From: JBCCFW01 sp039029535
Lineage (GTDB): Bacteria > Acidobacteriota > JBCCFW01
Reading direction: 5' to 3'
Length of the DNA stretch: 26,800 nucleotides
Assembly: GCA_039029535.1 (NCBI GenBank)
Contig: JBCCFW010000099.1
Span: 1-26,800 of the forward strand
Positions 1 to 9,400 of this stretch are shown here, piece after piece. Below the pieces are notes generated by a model that was not told the DNA's origin, did not search any database, and saw only the letters and a list, made by a program, of their open reading frames with translations. The first letter of the stretch is position 1; the number at the start of each line of letters is the position of its first letter. The translations under genes were made by a program, and so were the position numbers.

Positions 1-3000
1 CTCGGGAGCAACGGCGACATCGACGACCTCGACCCGACGCGCTGTGAAGACGTCGACGGCGATGGCTGCGACGACTGCTCCGTCGGCGACGACGGCCTCG
101 GTCCCAACCCCGACAACATGCCCGCCAACGACGGGACCGACACCGACGCCGACGGTATCTGCGACTCCGGCGACAACTGCCTGAACGACCCGAACCCGAG
201 TCAGGTCGACACCGACTCCGACGGTGCGGGCGACGCCTGTGATGCCGACGCCGACAACGACGGCGTCGACGGCGGCAGCGACGTGGACGACGCCGACCCG
301 ACCCGCTGTCGCGACCTCGACGGCGACGGCTGCGACGACTGCTCCGTCGGCACCGACGGCTTCGGTCCGATGCCCGACTTCGACCCGACCGACGACGGCA
401 CCGACACCGACGCCGACGGCACCTGCGACGCCGGCGACAACTGCGTGAACGTGGCCAACCCGGGCCAGGAGAACCTCGACGGCGACGCCGATGGTGATGC
501 CTGCGACGTCGACGCCGACAACGACGGAGTCCAGGGCCCCGTCGGCAGCAACGTCGACGCTGACGACCAAGACCCGAGCAGCTGTCAGGACGCAGATTCC
601 GACGGCTGTGACGACTGCTCCGTCGGTACCGACGGGCTCGGTCCGCTGCCCGACTTCGATCCCTCGAACGACGGTGCCGACTTCGACTCGGACGGCATCT
701 GTGACGCCACCGACAACTGTCCCGGCGCGGTCAACGCAGACCAGGCCGACCTCGACGGTGACGGTGACGGCGATGCCTGTGACACCGACGCCGACAACGA
801 CGGAGTGACGACGGCCAGCGACTCCGACGATCTCGATCCCACCAAGTGTCAGGACATCGACTCCGACGGCTGCGACGACTGCTCGATCGGCATCGACGGA
901 CTCGGTCCGCTGCCGGACGCCATCCCCGGGATGGATGGTCCCGACGACGACTTCGACGGCATCTGCAACAGCGGCGACCCCTGCCCGACCGACCCCAACA
1001 ACGATGCCGACGTGGACGGCGTCTGTGGTGACGTCGACAACTGTCCGACGACGGCCAACCCCGACCAGACCGACACCGACGGTGACGGACCCGGCGACGC
1101 CTGCGACGACGACGCGGACAACGACGGCGTGGACGGCCCCGCCGGTAGCAACCTCGATCCCGACGACACCGACCCGAGCCGCTGCGGCGACTCCGACAGC
1201 GACGGCTGCGACGACTGCGTGAACGGCACCGATGGCCTCGGACCCGCGTCGGACCAGCTCCCGAACAATGACGGCCTCGACACCGACTCGGACGGACGCT
1301 GCGACCTCGGCGACAGCGACGACGACAACGACGGTGTCCTCGACGCGGCCGACGGAGCGCCGCTGAACCCCGATGCGTGTCGTGACACCGATGGTGACGG
1401 CTGCGACGACTGCTCCGTCGGCAACGACGACTTCGGCCCGCTGCCCGACCACGATCCAGTCGATGACGGCACCGACACCGACTCCGACGGCCAGTGCGAC
1501 GCCGGCGACCTCGACGACGACAACGACGGCGTGGCCGACGCCACCGACATCGGGCAGCTCGATCCCAGCGCATGCCAGGACGCCGACGGCGACGGCTGCG
1601 ACGACTGCTCGGTCGGCGTGGACGGCTTCGGCCCCTTCTCGGACGCCGACCCTGCCAACGACGGCACCGACACCGACGGTGACGGCACCTGCGATGCCGG
1701 CGATGCCGACGATGACAACGACGGTGTCCTCGATGTCTCCGACGTCGACGCGCTCGATCCCGACAGGTGCGAGGACAGCGACGGCGACACCTGCGACGAC
1801 TGTGCGGTCGGCGTCGACGACTTCGGTTCGCTCTCCGACTCCGACCCCGCCAACGACGGCCTGGACACCGACGGCGACGGCACCTGCGACCTCGGTGAGA
1901 CCGACACCGACAACGACGGCGTCCCCGACCTCGACGACCCGCAGCCCTCCGATCCGAACCTCTGCGGCGACACCGACGGCGACTCCTGCGACGACTGCGC
2001 GGTGGGCACCGACGACTTCGGTCCGCTCTCCGACTCCGACCCCGCCAACGACGGGCTCGACACCGACGGCGACGGCACCTGCGACGCCGGCGACACCGAC
2101 GCCGACAACGACGGTCGCACCAGCGACGTCGACCCGCTCGACACCGACCCGAACCTCTGCGGCGACCTCGACGGTGACTCCTGCGACGACTGCGCGGTGG
2201 GCACCGACGACTTCGGCCCGCTCTCCGACGCGGACGTGGCCGACGACGGGCTCGACACCGACTCGGACGGGCTCTGCGACCTCGGCGACACCGACGACGA
2301 CAACGACGGGCTCACCGACGCCGCCGACCCGATGCCCACCGACCCGTCGAAGTGCGACGACTCGGACGGTGACTCCTGTGACGACTGTGCCGTCGGCAGC
2401 GATGGCTTCGGCCCGCTCTCCGACGTCAAGCCCAACGACGACGGGCTCGACACCGACCTCGACGGCTCTTGCGACCTCGGCGATCCCGACGACGACAACG
2501 ACGGTCGCGACGACGGCCAGGACCCCGCCAGCCTCGACCCGGACGTCTGCGGTGACACCGACGGCGACCTGTGTGACGACTGCGCGGTTGGCAGCGACGA
2601 CTTCGGTCCGCTCTCCGACGTGGCGCCGGCGGCCGACGGCGACGACACCGACGCCGACGGCTCCTGCGACCTCGGTGACGCCGACGACGACAACGACGGC
2701 GTGGACGACGGCGGCGACGTCGCCAGCCTCGACCCGGCACGTTGCACGGACGTCGATGGCGACGGCTGTGATGACTGCTCCGTCGGCAGCGACGGCTTCG
2801 GCCCGCTGTCCGATCAGCGACCGGCCTTCGACGGTCCCGACCTCGACTCGGACGGTGCCTGCGACCTCGGTGATGGCGACGACGACAACGACGGCGTGGA
2901 CGACGCCAGCGACGTCGACCCACGCGACCCGCAGGCCTGTCGTGACGAAGACGGCGACGGCTGCGACGACTGCTCGATCGGCACCGACGGCCTCGGCCCG

Positions 3001-3402
3001 ATCCCCGACGCGGCCCCTCTCGTCGACGGCATCGACACGGACTCCGACGGTACCTGCGACCTCGGCGATCCCGATGACGACAATGACGGCGTCGGCGACG
3101 CGACCGACGTGGACCCGCTCGATCCTCAGGCCTGCGAGGACAGCGACGGCGACGGCTGCGACGACTGCGGCATCGGCATCGACGGCTTCGGTCCGGCGCC
3201 GGACTCGCGTCCGGAGCTCGACGGTCTCGACAGCGACGTCGACGGTCTCTGTGACAGCGACGACAACTGCCCTGACATCGCCAACGACGACCAGCTCGAC
3301 ACCGACGGCGACGGTCACGGCGACGCGTGCGACAACTGCCCGACGATCGCCAACCCCGAGCAGCTCGACCGCAACGACGACGACAGCGGCGACGCCTGCG
3401 AG
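1..3402 (+). repeat. Array of 65-residue (195-bp) TSP3-like repeats, first giant gene
   Basis: Fifteen units are marked by the CDDC motif, the first partly cut off by the window edge. The typical unit reads C-x-D-x-D-G-D-x-C-D-D-C, then a GxDxFGPLPD cassette, then DGxDTDxDGxCDxGD, DDDNDGV and LDPxxC. Neighbouring CGD units start at Cys codons 1963 and 2158, exactly 195 bp apart. Some units carry an extra classical NC-P-x-NP-x-Q TSP3 segment and are longer. Classical TSP3 segments close the array (DNCPDIAND, DNCPTIANPEQ). The Asp/Asn-rich loops are expected to bind calcium. Confidence 0.9.
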
Positions 3403-6297
3403 CCGACCCTGGTCGACTCGAGCGTCGACCCCGACCCGGTGAGCGGCTCGACCACCCAGCTCTTCGTCGAGGCGAGCTCACCCGGCGACGTCATCAGCGA
3501 GATCCGCTACTGGATCGACGAGGCCCTCGATCTCCCCGACGGCACGCTGCCGCTCACGCCGGGCCAGGTGGTCACGGCGGTCGGCAACGTCGACGTCAGC
3601 GGTCTCGCCCCCGGCGACCACTCACTCATCGTGGAGGCCGTGGACTCGCGCGGTGCCGCCTCGCTGCGACGGACGATCCCCTTCGTCGTCTCGCCGCTCC
3701 CGATCCCGGTCATCCTGGGCACCGGCTACCACCTCTCGCAGGCCGGCCCCCACGTCGATCAGGTCCAGTACTGGGCCGATCGCATCGAGGCCGACCTCGG
3801 CCGCCCCGCTATCATCGCGGGTGATCAGGATGCCTGGGCGACGCCGACCACCAACGCCGTGGGCTTCCGCGCGGCCGTCGACGCCGGTCTCGCCACGGGC
3901 GCGCCACTGGTCGACATCCTCGTGTACGACGCGGGCGCCTTCACCGCCCGCGAGGTGCTCGATCGCTTGGCCGAAGAAGTCAGCCCGCTGCCGGTGCGTC
4001 GCGTGATCTTCGTGGCGTCGCCGCACCTGGGCTGGGACCTCGCCGACGACCTCTTCCTCGAGCTCGACGCCCTGGCCCGGGCCGACGTGCCCGAAGCCAT
4101 CCAGCGTCTCGAGGAGGACCGCGCGCTGCGCACCCTCACCACCAACGGCGCCACGACCTTCAACCTCTCGCATCGCTCGCTCGAGTCCCATGCCGAGGTC
4201 GAGTTCCACCTCATCGCGGCCGTGCGTCCGCCCGGTCGTGACGACGACGCCCTGCTCCAGGACAGTGCCCTCGGCCTGGTGGGCGCCAACGTGCGGCATC
4301 ACGTGCTCGCGACGGTGACCCTGGACGCTCCCATGCACTGGAACCTCACCGGCGATCCCGAGCTCTACGACACGCTCATCGCCCCCATCCTCCGCGGCAC
4401 TGACGCGGGTCTCGCCAGCTCGTCCGGCATTGGACGCAGCGGGGTCACGCTCGCTCAGGCGACGCCGAGCCGCTACGTCCTGCTGGAAGGCACCGGCGCG
4501 ACCGGCAAGATCACGCAGGTCATGGTCGACGACGCCTCCGAGGTGACGGTCGCGCAGTACTCCACCGGCGGTCAGCTCACCGGCAAGTTCACCACGCCGT
4601 CCGGTGAGGAGGTCGACGGCGTGAGCGCCACGCTCGAGGAAGACGTCTCCGCCCAAGAAGGCAGCGCCGAAGGCGGCGGCCTGGCCGTGTCGAAGTTCAC
4701 GGTCACCAGCCCCGAGGAGGGCACCTACACCCTCGAGACCGAGAACACGGAAGAAGACGTGGTGACCTTCGGCAAGTTCACCACCGTCTCCGACCTGCAG
4801 CTCGAGCTCGCCTCGACCAGCCCCAGCTACCCGCGTGGTGACGCGGTGCCGGTGAGCGTGTCGCTGGTCGGACCGGACGTCGCCGCCTGGACCATCGACT
4901 CGGTCATCGCCCTCTACCGCTCGCCGCTCGGCCTCGAGCTGCCCGCTGTTCTCCGCGACGACGGTCTCGGCTTCGACACGGTCGCGGGCGACTTCATCTA
5001 CAACGGCAGCCTCACGCCGCCGGCCGCCCACGTGGGCCTGTGGACGATCGAGATCCAGGTCAGCGGTAGCAACCCGGCCGGCACGCTCATCACGCGCACG
5101 GCGACCAGCTTCTTCGAGCTCGCCAGCCAGCCCATCACGGCCACTGGCAAGTTCGACACCGCCTTGGCCGACGACGACGGTGACGACCTCGCCGACGGCG
5201 TCGCCATCGAGGTCGAGGTGCGCGTGACCAGCCCGGGCGAGTACCTCGTGTCCGGCACGCTGAGCGATCCTCTCGGCAACGACGTGGCCGAGTCGAGCAC
5301 CTTGCTCCAGGCAACGGAGAACGGTCTCCACGACGTCGTGTTGCTGTTCTCCGCCGAGCAGGCAGCGGCAGCGGGCGTCTCCGGCAAGTTCGGCCTGAGC
5401 ACCCTGGTGCTCACCGACGTGACCGAGGAAGCCCAGCTCGTCTCGACGACTCAAGACGCCTACGAGACCGACACCATCGCGGTCGAGGATCTCGTCGTCA
5501 ACGAGTCGCCGCAGCTCGGCTTCACCAGTCCCACGGCGGACAGCGGTCTCGTCAGTGACGCCATCACCGTCGCCTGGACCGCCAGCGATCCCGACGACGA
5601 CGCGCTCGTCTCCCTCTTCCTCGATGACGACGCCTTCGGTGGTGACGGCACCCCAATCGCGGGCGCCGCGCTGCTCTCGGAAGACGCCGGCATCGACAGC
5701 TTCGAGCTCGACGTGAGCGCGCTGCCCTCGGGCGAGTACTGGGTGCACGCGATCATCAGCGACGACGAGGAGGCGATCGTCGTCTACGCCACCGCACCGA
5801 TCCGGGTGGGTCGCGACAGCGACGGCGACGGCCTGCTCGATGCCTACGAGCTCGCCAACGGCCTCGACCCGAGCACGCCCGACACCGAGTCCGACCTCGA
5901 CGGCGACGGCTGGACCAACGGCTTCGAGGCCTTCCTCGGCACCCGCCCCGATCGGAGCGACACCGACGGCGGCGGCATCGACGATCGCCTCGAGTCCCTC
6001 CACGGCTTCGACCCGCTGGTCGCTGGCGACGACCCGACACCGCTCCCGCTGGCCGACCTCACCCACGAGCCGGGCACCTCGGTCGCGGACCTGGTCGCCC
6101 TCGTCGACAACCGGCTCGGCGGCGGCGACGGCGCCCAGCGGCTCGCCGGCGACCTCGCGCCGGCGGCTCCCTCGACGGCCGATGGGGCCGGCCCGGAGCT
6201 CATCCGGATCGGCGACGGCGTGCTCGCGGACGACGACATCGACCTGGCGGTCGGGATGGCCCTCGGACGAGCCCAGGTGGTCGAGAACGGGGGCTGA
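1..6297 (+). CDS. Giant Asp-rich secreted TSP3-repeat protein with lipase-like domain, 5' end outside window
   Basis: The frame is open from base 1, so this is the C-terminal 2098 residues of a longer protein; the first in-frame ATG (118) lies inside a repeat and is not the true start. Numbering by window codons: 1-1134 are TSP3-like calcium-binding repeats. About 1232-1467 is an alpha/beta-hydrolase-like domain (VILGTGYHL strand, YDAGA elbow with Asp1310 where lipases have Ser, VASPHLGWDLADDL, His1446 in MHWNLTGDPELYD). About 1491-1833 are beta-sandwich modules carrying GKF motifs, one with an RDDGLGFDTVAGDFIYNG stretch typical of choice-of-anchor/Ig-like domains. About 1834-1935 is Ig-like; 1938-2010 are EF-hand/TSP3 loops; the end is dockerin-like (RIGDGVLADDDIDLAVGMALG). 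The protein is probably extracellular and calcium-stabilised. It is paralogous to the next gene, 188 bp downstream. The ligand or substrate is unknown. Confidence 0.9.
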   Translation, partial: LGSNGDIDDLDPTRCEDVDGDGCDDCSVGDDGLGPNPDNMPANDGTDTDADGICDSGDNCLNDPNPSQVDTDSDGAGDACDADADNDGVDGGSDVDDADPTRCRDLDGDGCDDCSVGTDGFGPMPDFDPTDDGTDTDADGTCDAGDNCVNVANPGQENLDGDADGDACDVDADNDGVQGPVGSNVDADDQDPSSCQDADSDGCDDCSVGTDGLGPLPDFDPSNDGADFDSDGICDATDNCPGAVNADQADLDGDGDGDACDTDADNDGVTTASDSDDLDPTKCQDIDSDGCDDCSIGIDGLGPLPDAIPGMDGPDDDFDGICNSGDPCPTDPNNDADVDGVCGDVDNCPTTANPDQTDTDGDGPGDACDDDADNDGVDGPAGSNLDPDDTDPSRCGDSDSDGCDDCVNGTDGLGPASDQLPNNDGLDTDSDGRCDLGDSDDDNDGVLDAADGAPLNPDACRDTDGDGCDDCSVGNDDFGPLPDHDPVDDGTDTDSDGQCDAGDLDDDNDGVADATDIGQLDPSACQDADGDGCDDCSVGVDGFGPFSDADPANDGTDTDGDGTCDAGDADDDNDGVLDVSDVDALDPDRCEDSDGDTCDDCAVGVDDFGSLSDSDPANDGLDTDGDGTCDLGETDTDNDGVPDLDDPQPSDPNLCGDTDGDSCDDCAVGTDDFGPLSDSDPANDGLDTDGDGTCDAGDTDADNDGRTSDVDPLDTDPNLCGDLDGDSCDDCAVGTDDFGPLSDADVADDGLDTDSDGLCDLGDTDDDNDGLTDAADPMPTDPSKCDDSDGDSCDDCAVGSDGFGPLSDVKPNDDGLDTDLDGSCDLGDPDDDNDGRDDGQDPASLDPDVCGDTDGDLCDDCAVGSDDFGPLSDVAPAADGDDTDADGSCDLGDADDDNDGVDDGGDVASLDPARCTDVDGDGCDDCSVGSDGFGPLSDQRPAFDGPDLDSDGACDLGDGDDDNDGVDDASDVDPRDPQACRDEDGDGCDDCSIGTDGLGPIPDAAPLVDGIDTDSDGTCDLGDPDDDNDGVGDATDVDPLDPQACEDSDGDGCDDCGIGIDGFGPAPDSRPELDGLDSDVDGLCDSDDNCPDIANDDQLDTDGDGHGDACDNCPTIANPEQLDRNDDDSGDACEPTLVDSSVDPDPVSGSTTQLFVEASSPGDVISEIRYWIDEALDLPDGTLPLTPGQVVTAVGNVDVSGLAPGDHSLIVEAVDSRGAASLRRTIPFVVSPLPIPVILGTGYHLSQAGPHVDQVQYWADRIEADLGRPAIIAGDQDAWATPTTNAVGFRAAVDAGLATGAPLVDILVYDAGAFTAREVLDRLAEEVSPLPVRRVIFVASPHLGWDLADDLFLELDALARADVPEAIQRLEEDRALRTLTTNGATTFNLSHRSLESHAEVEFHLIAAVRPPGRDDDALLQDSALGLVGANVRHHVLATVTLDAPMHWNLTGDPELYDTLIAPILRGTDAGLASSSGIGRSGVTLAQATPSRYVLLEGTGATGKITQVMVDDASEVTVAQYSTGGQLTGKFTTPSGEEVDGVSATLEEDVSAQEGSAEGGGLAVSKFTVTSPEEGTYTLETENTEEDVVTFGKFTTVSDLQLELASTSPSYPRGDAVPVSVSLVGPDVAAWTIDSVIALYRSPLGLELPAVLRDDGLGFDTVAGDFIYNGSLTPPAAHVGLWTIEIQVSGSNPAGTLITRTATSFFELASQPITATGKFDTALADDDGDDLADGVAIEVEVRVTSPGEYLVSGTLSDPLGNDVAESSTLLQATENGLHDVVLLFSAEQAAAAGVSGKFGLSTLVLTDVTEEAQLVSTTQDAYETDTIAVEDLVVNESPQLGFTSPTADSGLVSDAITVAWTASDPDDDALVSLFLDDDAFGGDGTPIAGAALLSEDAGIDSFELDVSALPSGEYWVHAIISDDEEAIVVYATAPIRVGRDSDGDGLLDAYELANGLDPSTPDTESDLDGDGWTNGFEAFLGTRPDRSDTDGGGIDDRLESLHGFDPLVAGDDPTPLPLADLTHEPGTSVADLVALVDNRLGGGDGAQRLAGDLAPAAPSTADGAGPELIRIGDGVLADDDIDLAVGMALGRAQVVENGG

Positions 6298-6485
6298 GTC
6301 CCAGTTTGGGTCGTTTTGGGTCACCGCCACGGGAGGCCCCGGACACCTATTGAAGGTGGGCGTGGTATCGTCCGACCACGGTTCTTGCCTGCCGGACCCT
6401 CGAAACCACGCCGCGGGGGAGCTGCGTCCGTCGCCCCCCTCTCGGTTCTCGGACCGGCAGCACTCGTCCCTCCCTGGAGCCAGGC
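6298..6485 (+). other. Intergenic spacer between the two giant genes
   Basis: The 188 bp between the paralogues has no strong terminator; I see only short dyads such as CGTGG (6361-6365) with CCACG (6376-6380). No convincing -35/-10 pair is visible: TATCGT at 6366 lacks a matching -35. A GGAG at 6476-6479 lies 6 nt before the ATG of the second gene and is a good ribosome binding site. Cotranscription of the two genes is possible but unproven. Confidence 0.5.
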
Positions 6486-9400
6486 ATGAGCTGCTCGGTC
6501 CGTTTCGCCCTCGCCTCCCTTCTCGTGTTGCTCGGCCCGGTCACCGCCCTCGCCGGCGGTGCCGCTCCGGTCACCGCGCCGACCATGCCCTTCGACACGG
6601 GCACCGACATCCGCGGGGCCATCCAGGCCACGCAGGGCGCCGTCGCCACGGCCGACATCGACGGGGACGGTGACCTGGACGTCCTCGGTGACGTCACCGT
6701 CGCCGGAAACGGCTCGCTGCGCTGGCAGGAGAACACGGGCGGCGGCTGGACCGAGCACGTCGTCGTCGGCCCGACGAACACGATCCGCAGCGTCGCCGTG
6801 GCCGACATCGACGCCGACGGCGATCAAGACGTCGCGGCAGCCGACGGGCTCACGGTGACCTGGTACGCCCAGGCGGGCGCGATCTGGACCCCCAACCTCG
6901 TGCAGGACGCGACCAGCGGCGCCAACGACCCTCGCGCCGTGATCATCGCGGACATCAACGGCGACGGCCTCCTCGACATCGCGTCGGGACACAACGGCTC
7001 CATCTACTGGCACGACGGCCTCGACGCCACGCCCATGAACCTGCTCGTCGACACGGGCGCCGTCGGCACCGAGAGCCTCCACGCCACCGACCTCGAGAAC
7101 GACGGCGACCAAGACCTCGTCTACGAGCTGGCTGCCGGCATCGAGTCGTTGAAGCTCGCCTACAACGACGGCGCCGATCCCCCGGTCTGGTCTCCGTTCA
7201 CCGCCGCCTCGGGTCCATTCAGCGTCCACTTCAGCGACCTCGGCGACATCGACCTCGACGGCGATCTCGACGCCGTGTCCGGCAGTCAGTTCGCGGCCGC
7301 CCTGCCCACGGGTGACGTCGTTTGGTTCCCGCAACCGGCAGGCATGTCCGCCTGGACCCGCACTCCGATCACGGCGGTCGCCGACCTCTGCCACGTGCAG
7401 GTCGTCGACCTGAATCGCGACGGCGCGCTGGACGTCGCCGTCGGCACCGATGGCTCGGGTCGCCTGTCCTGGCTCCATCAGGGCGGCACTCCCTTCGAGT
7501 GGACCGAGGAGATCCTCCTCGACGCTGGCGTCGGTCAGGCCGCCCCCAACGCGGCTGCCGACGTGGACGGCGACGGTGACACCGACGTGGTCACGCGGCG
7601 CGATGACGCGCTCGTCCTGTTCGACAACCTGCTCATCCACTCGACGACCTTCGCAGCCGGTCCACAGGCCGACATCGACTCCGGCACGCCGCTCGACAAC
7701 GGCGTGAAGGCGCTCACCACCACCGACCTCAACGCCGACGGCAAGCTCGACATCGTCTCGAGCATGAGCGATGGCTCCAGCCCCCTCCACTGGCACCAAG
7801 GTCCCCTCTGGACCCAGCACGCCATCACCAGCTCACGCGCCGAGATCAAGGCGGCGGCCACCGGCGATCTCGAGGGCGACGGTGACGTCGACATCGTGGT
7901 CGCCTCGGGCACCGATGCGAGCGTGGCCGCTTACCTCAGCAACGGCGCCGCGACGCCCGGGTTCACCGAGTCGGTCATCGACGCCACGCTGACTGCCGCA
8001 GCCGACGTGCAGCTCGCCGACATCGACGCCGATGGTGACCTCGACATGGCGGCAGTGTCCGAGGGCACGCTCCACCTGGTCCGCTTCTACTTCAACGACG
8101 GCAACCCGACGCCCGGCTTCAACACGGCCGACGTCCCCCGAGTCGTCGCTGCGGGCAGTCTCGGTCCGAGCGGCCTGGGGATGGCCGACATCGATGGTGA
8201 TGGTGACCTCGACGCCGCCGCCGCCGGCCTCGAACACCTGGAGAGCAACTGGCTCGCCAACGACGGGATGCCCACCCCGATCTTCTCGGTGAACACGGTC
8301 GGCACCCACGGAGCCGCCCCGGTCGACATCGGCGCGACCGACATCGACGCCGACGGCGACCAGGACCTCCTCGTCCTCGCCGACGCGGTCTACCTCGCCG
8401 AGAACGACGGCGGTGCCGCGAGCTGGACGATCACCGACATCGGCAGCTACGTGAGCCACGACCACGACTTCAGCGACGTCGACCTCGATGGTGACCAGGA
8501 CGTCTACACCAACGTGCTGGCCAGCAACCTCGCTCGATTGACCTTCAACGAGGGACCGTTCACGCCGCCCCTCGCCGTCTTCGATCCCATCCAGGGCTTC
8601 GACGCCATCTCGGTCGCAGCAGCCGACATCGACCACGACGGCGACCCCGACTACCTCGCCGGCAGCCTCTCGGAAGAGCGCATCGTCGAGCTCGAGAACG
8701 ACCTCGTCCAGGTCGACCTCATCACCACCGACCTGCTGGGGGCCGACCCGACGGACGTCGAGAGCGGCACCCTGGCGGGCATCCTCGCCATCGACGTCGT
8801 TCACCTCGGTCGCGCCGGCGACCGCACCATCGAGCTCGACCTCCTGGCGCTGAACCTCTACTCCGCCCCGGGAACCCCGCTGACCACCGGCGAGGCCAAC
8901 GACCTCTTCGCCAGCATCGACGTCTACGTCGACGACGACGGCACGCCGGGGCTCGACACGATGGCCGACACGCAGGTCGCCTCCCAAACCGACCTGACCC
9001 TCGGCTCGGGCGGTGAGCTCGACATCTTCCTCGCTGGCCTGCCCGCCAACCCGCAGGTCGCGGCGACCACCACCGAGACCTTGTTCGTCGTGGCAAACAT
9101 CGACGTCGAGGCCCCGACCCAGGCGATGAACACCTTCGCCATCGAGCACGCGACCACGGCCGACACCGCGCAGGACCCGACGCCCGTCGGTCTCGTCATC
9201 GCGCCGCGCCCCGACTTCCTGTCGTTCTTCGCCACCGTGGTCTGCGACCTCGTCGACACCGACGCCGACGGCTACGGCGACGCTTGCGACAACTGCCCGG
9301 GCATCGCCAACGTCAACGCGGTCGACACCGACTGCAACGGCGACCTGATGACCGAGTCCGAGTTCGGCGAGCTGGCCGGCCAGCAGTGCGACATCGACAC

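Noticed and set aside
1..3402. Regular 195-bp periodicity resembling a satellite or CRISPR-like array
   Set aside because: The period is exactly 65 codons, varies mostly at the protein level, and stays in one open frame; it is a protein repeat.
1373..3442. Thr/Ala/Ser-rich 689-codon frame on the plus strand overlapping the repeat array (and a similar one at 9805-11181)
   Set aside because: Frame-shifted reading of the same GAC-rich repeats; no start signal, no recognisable domain.
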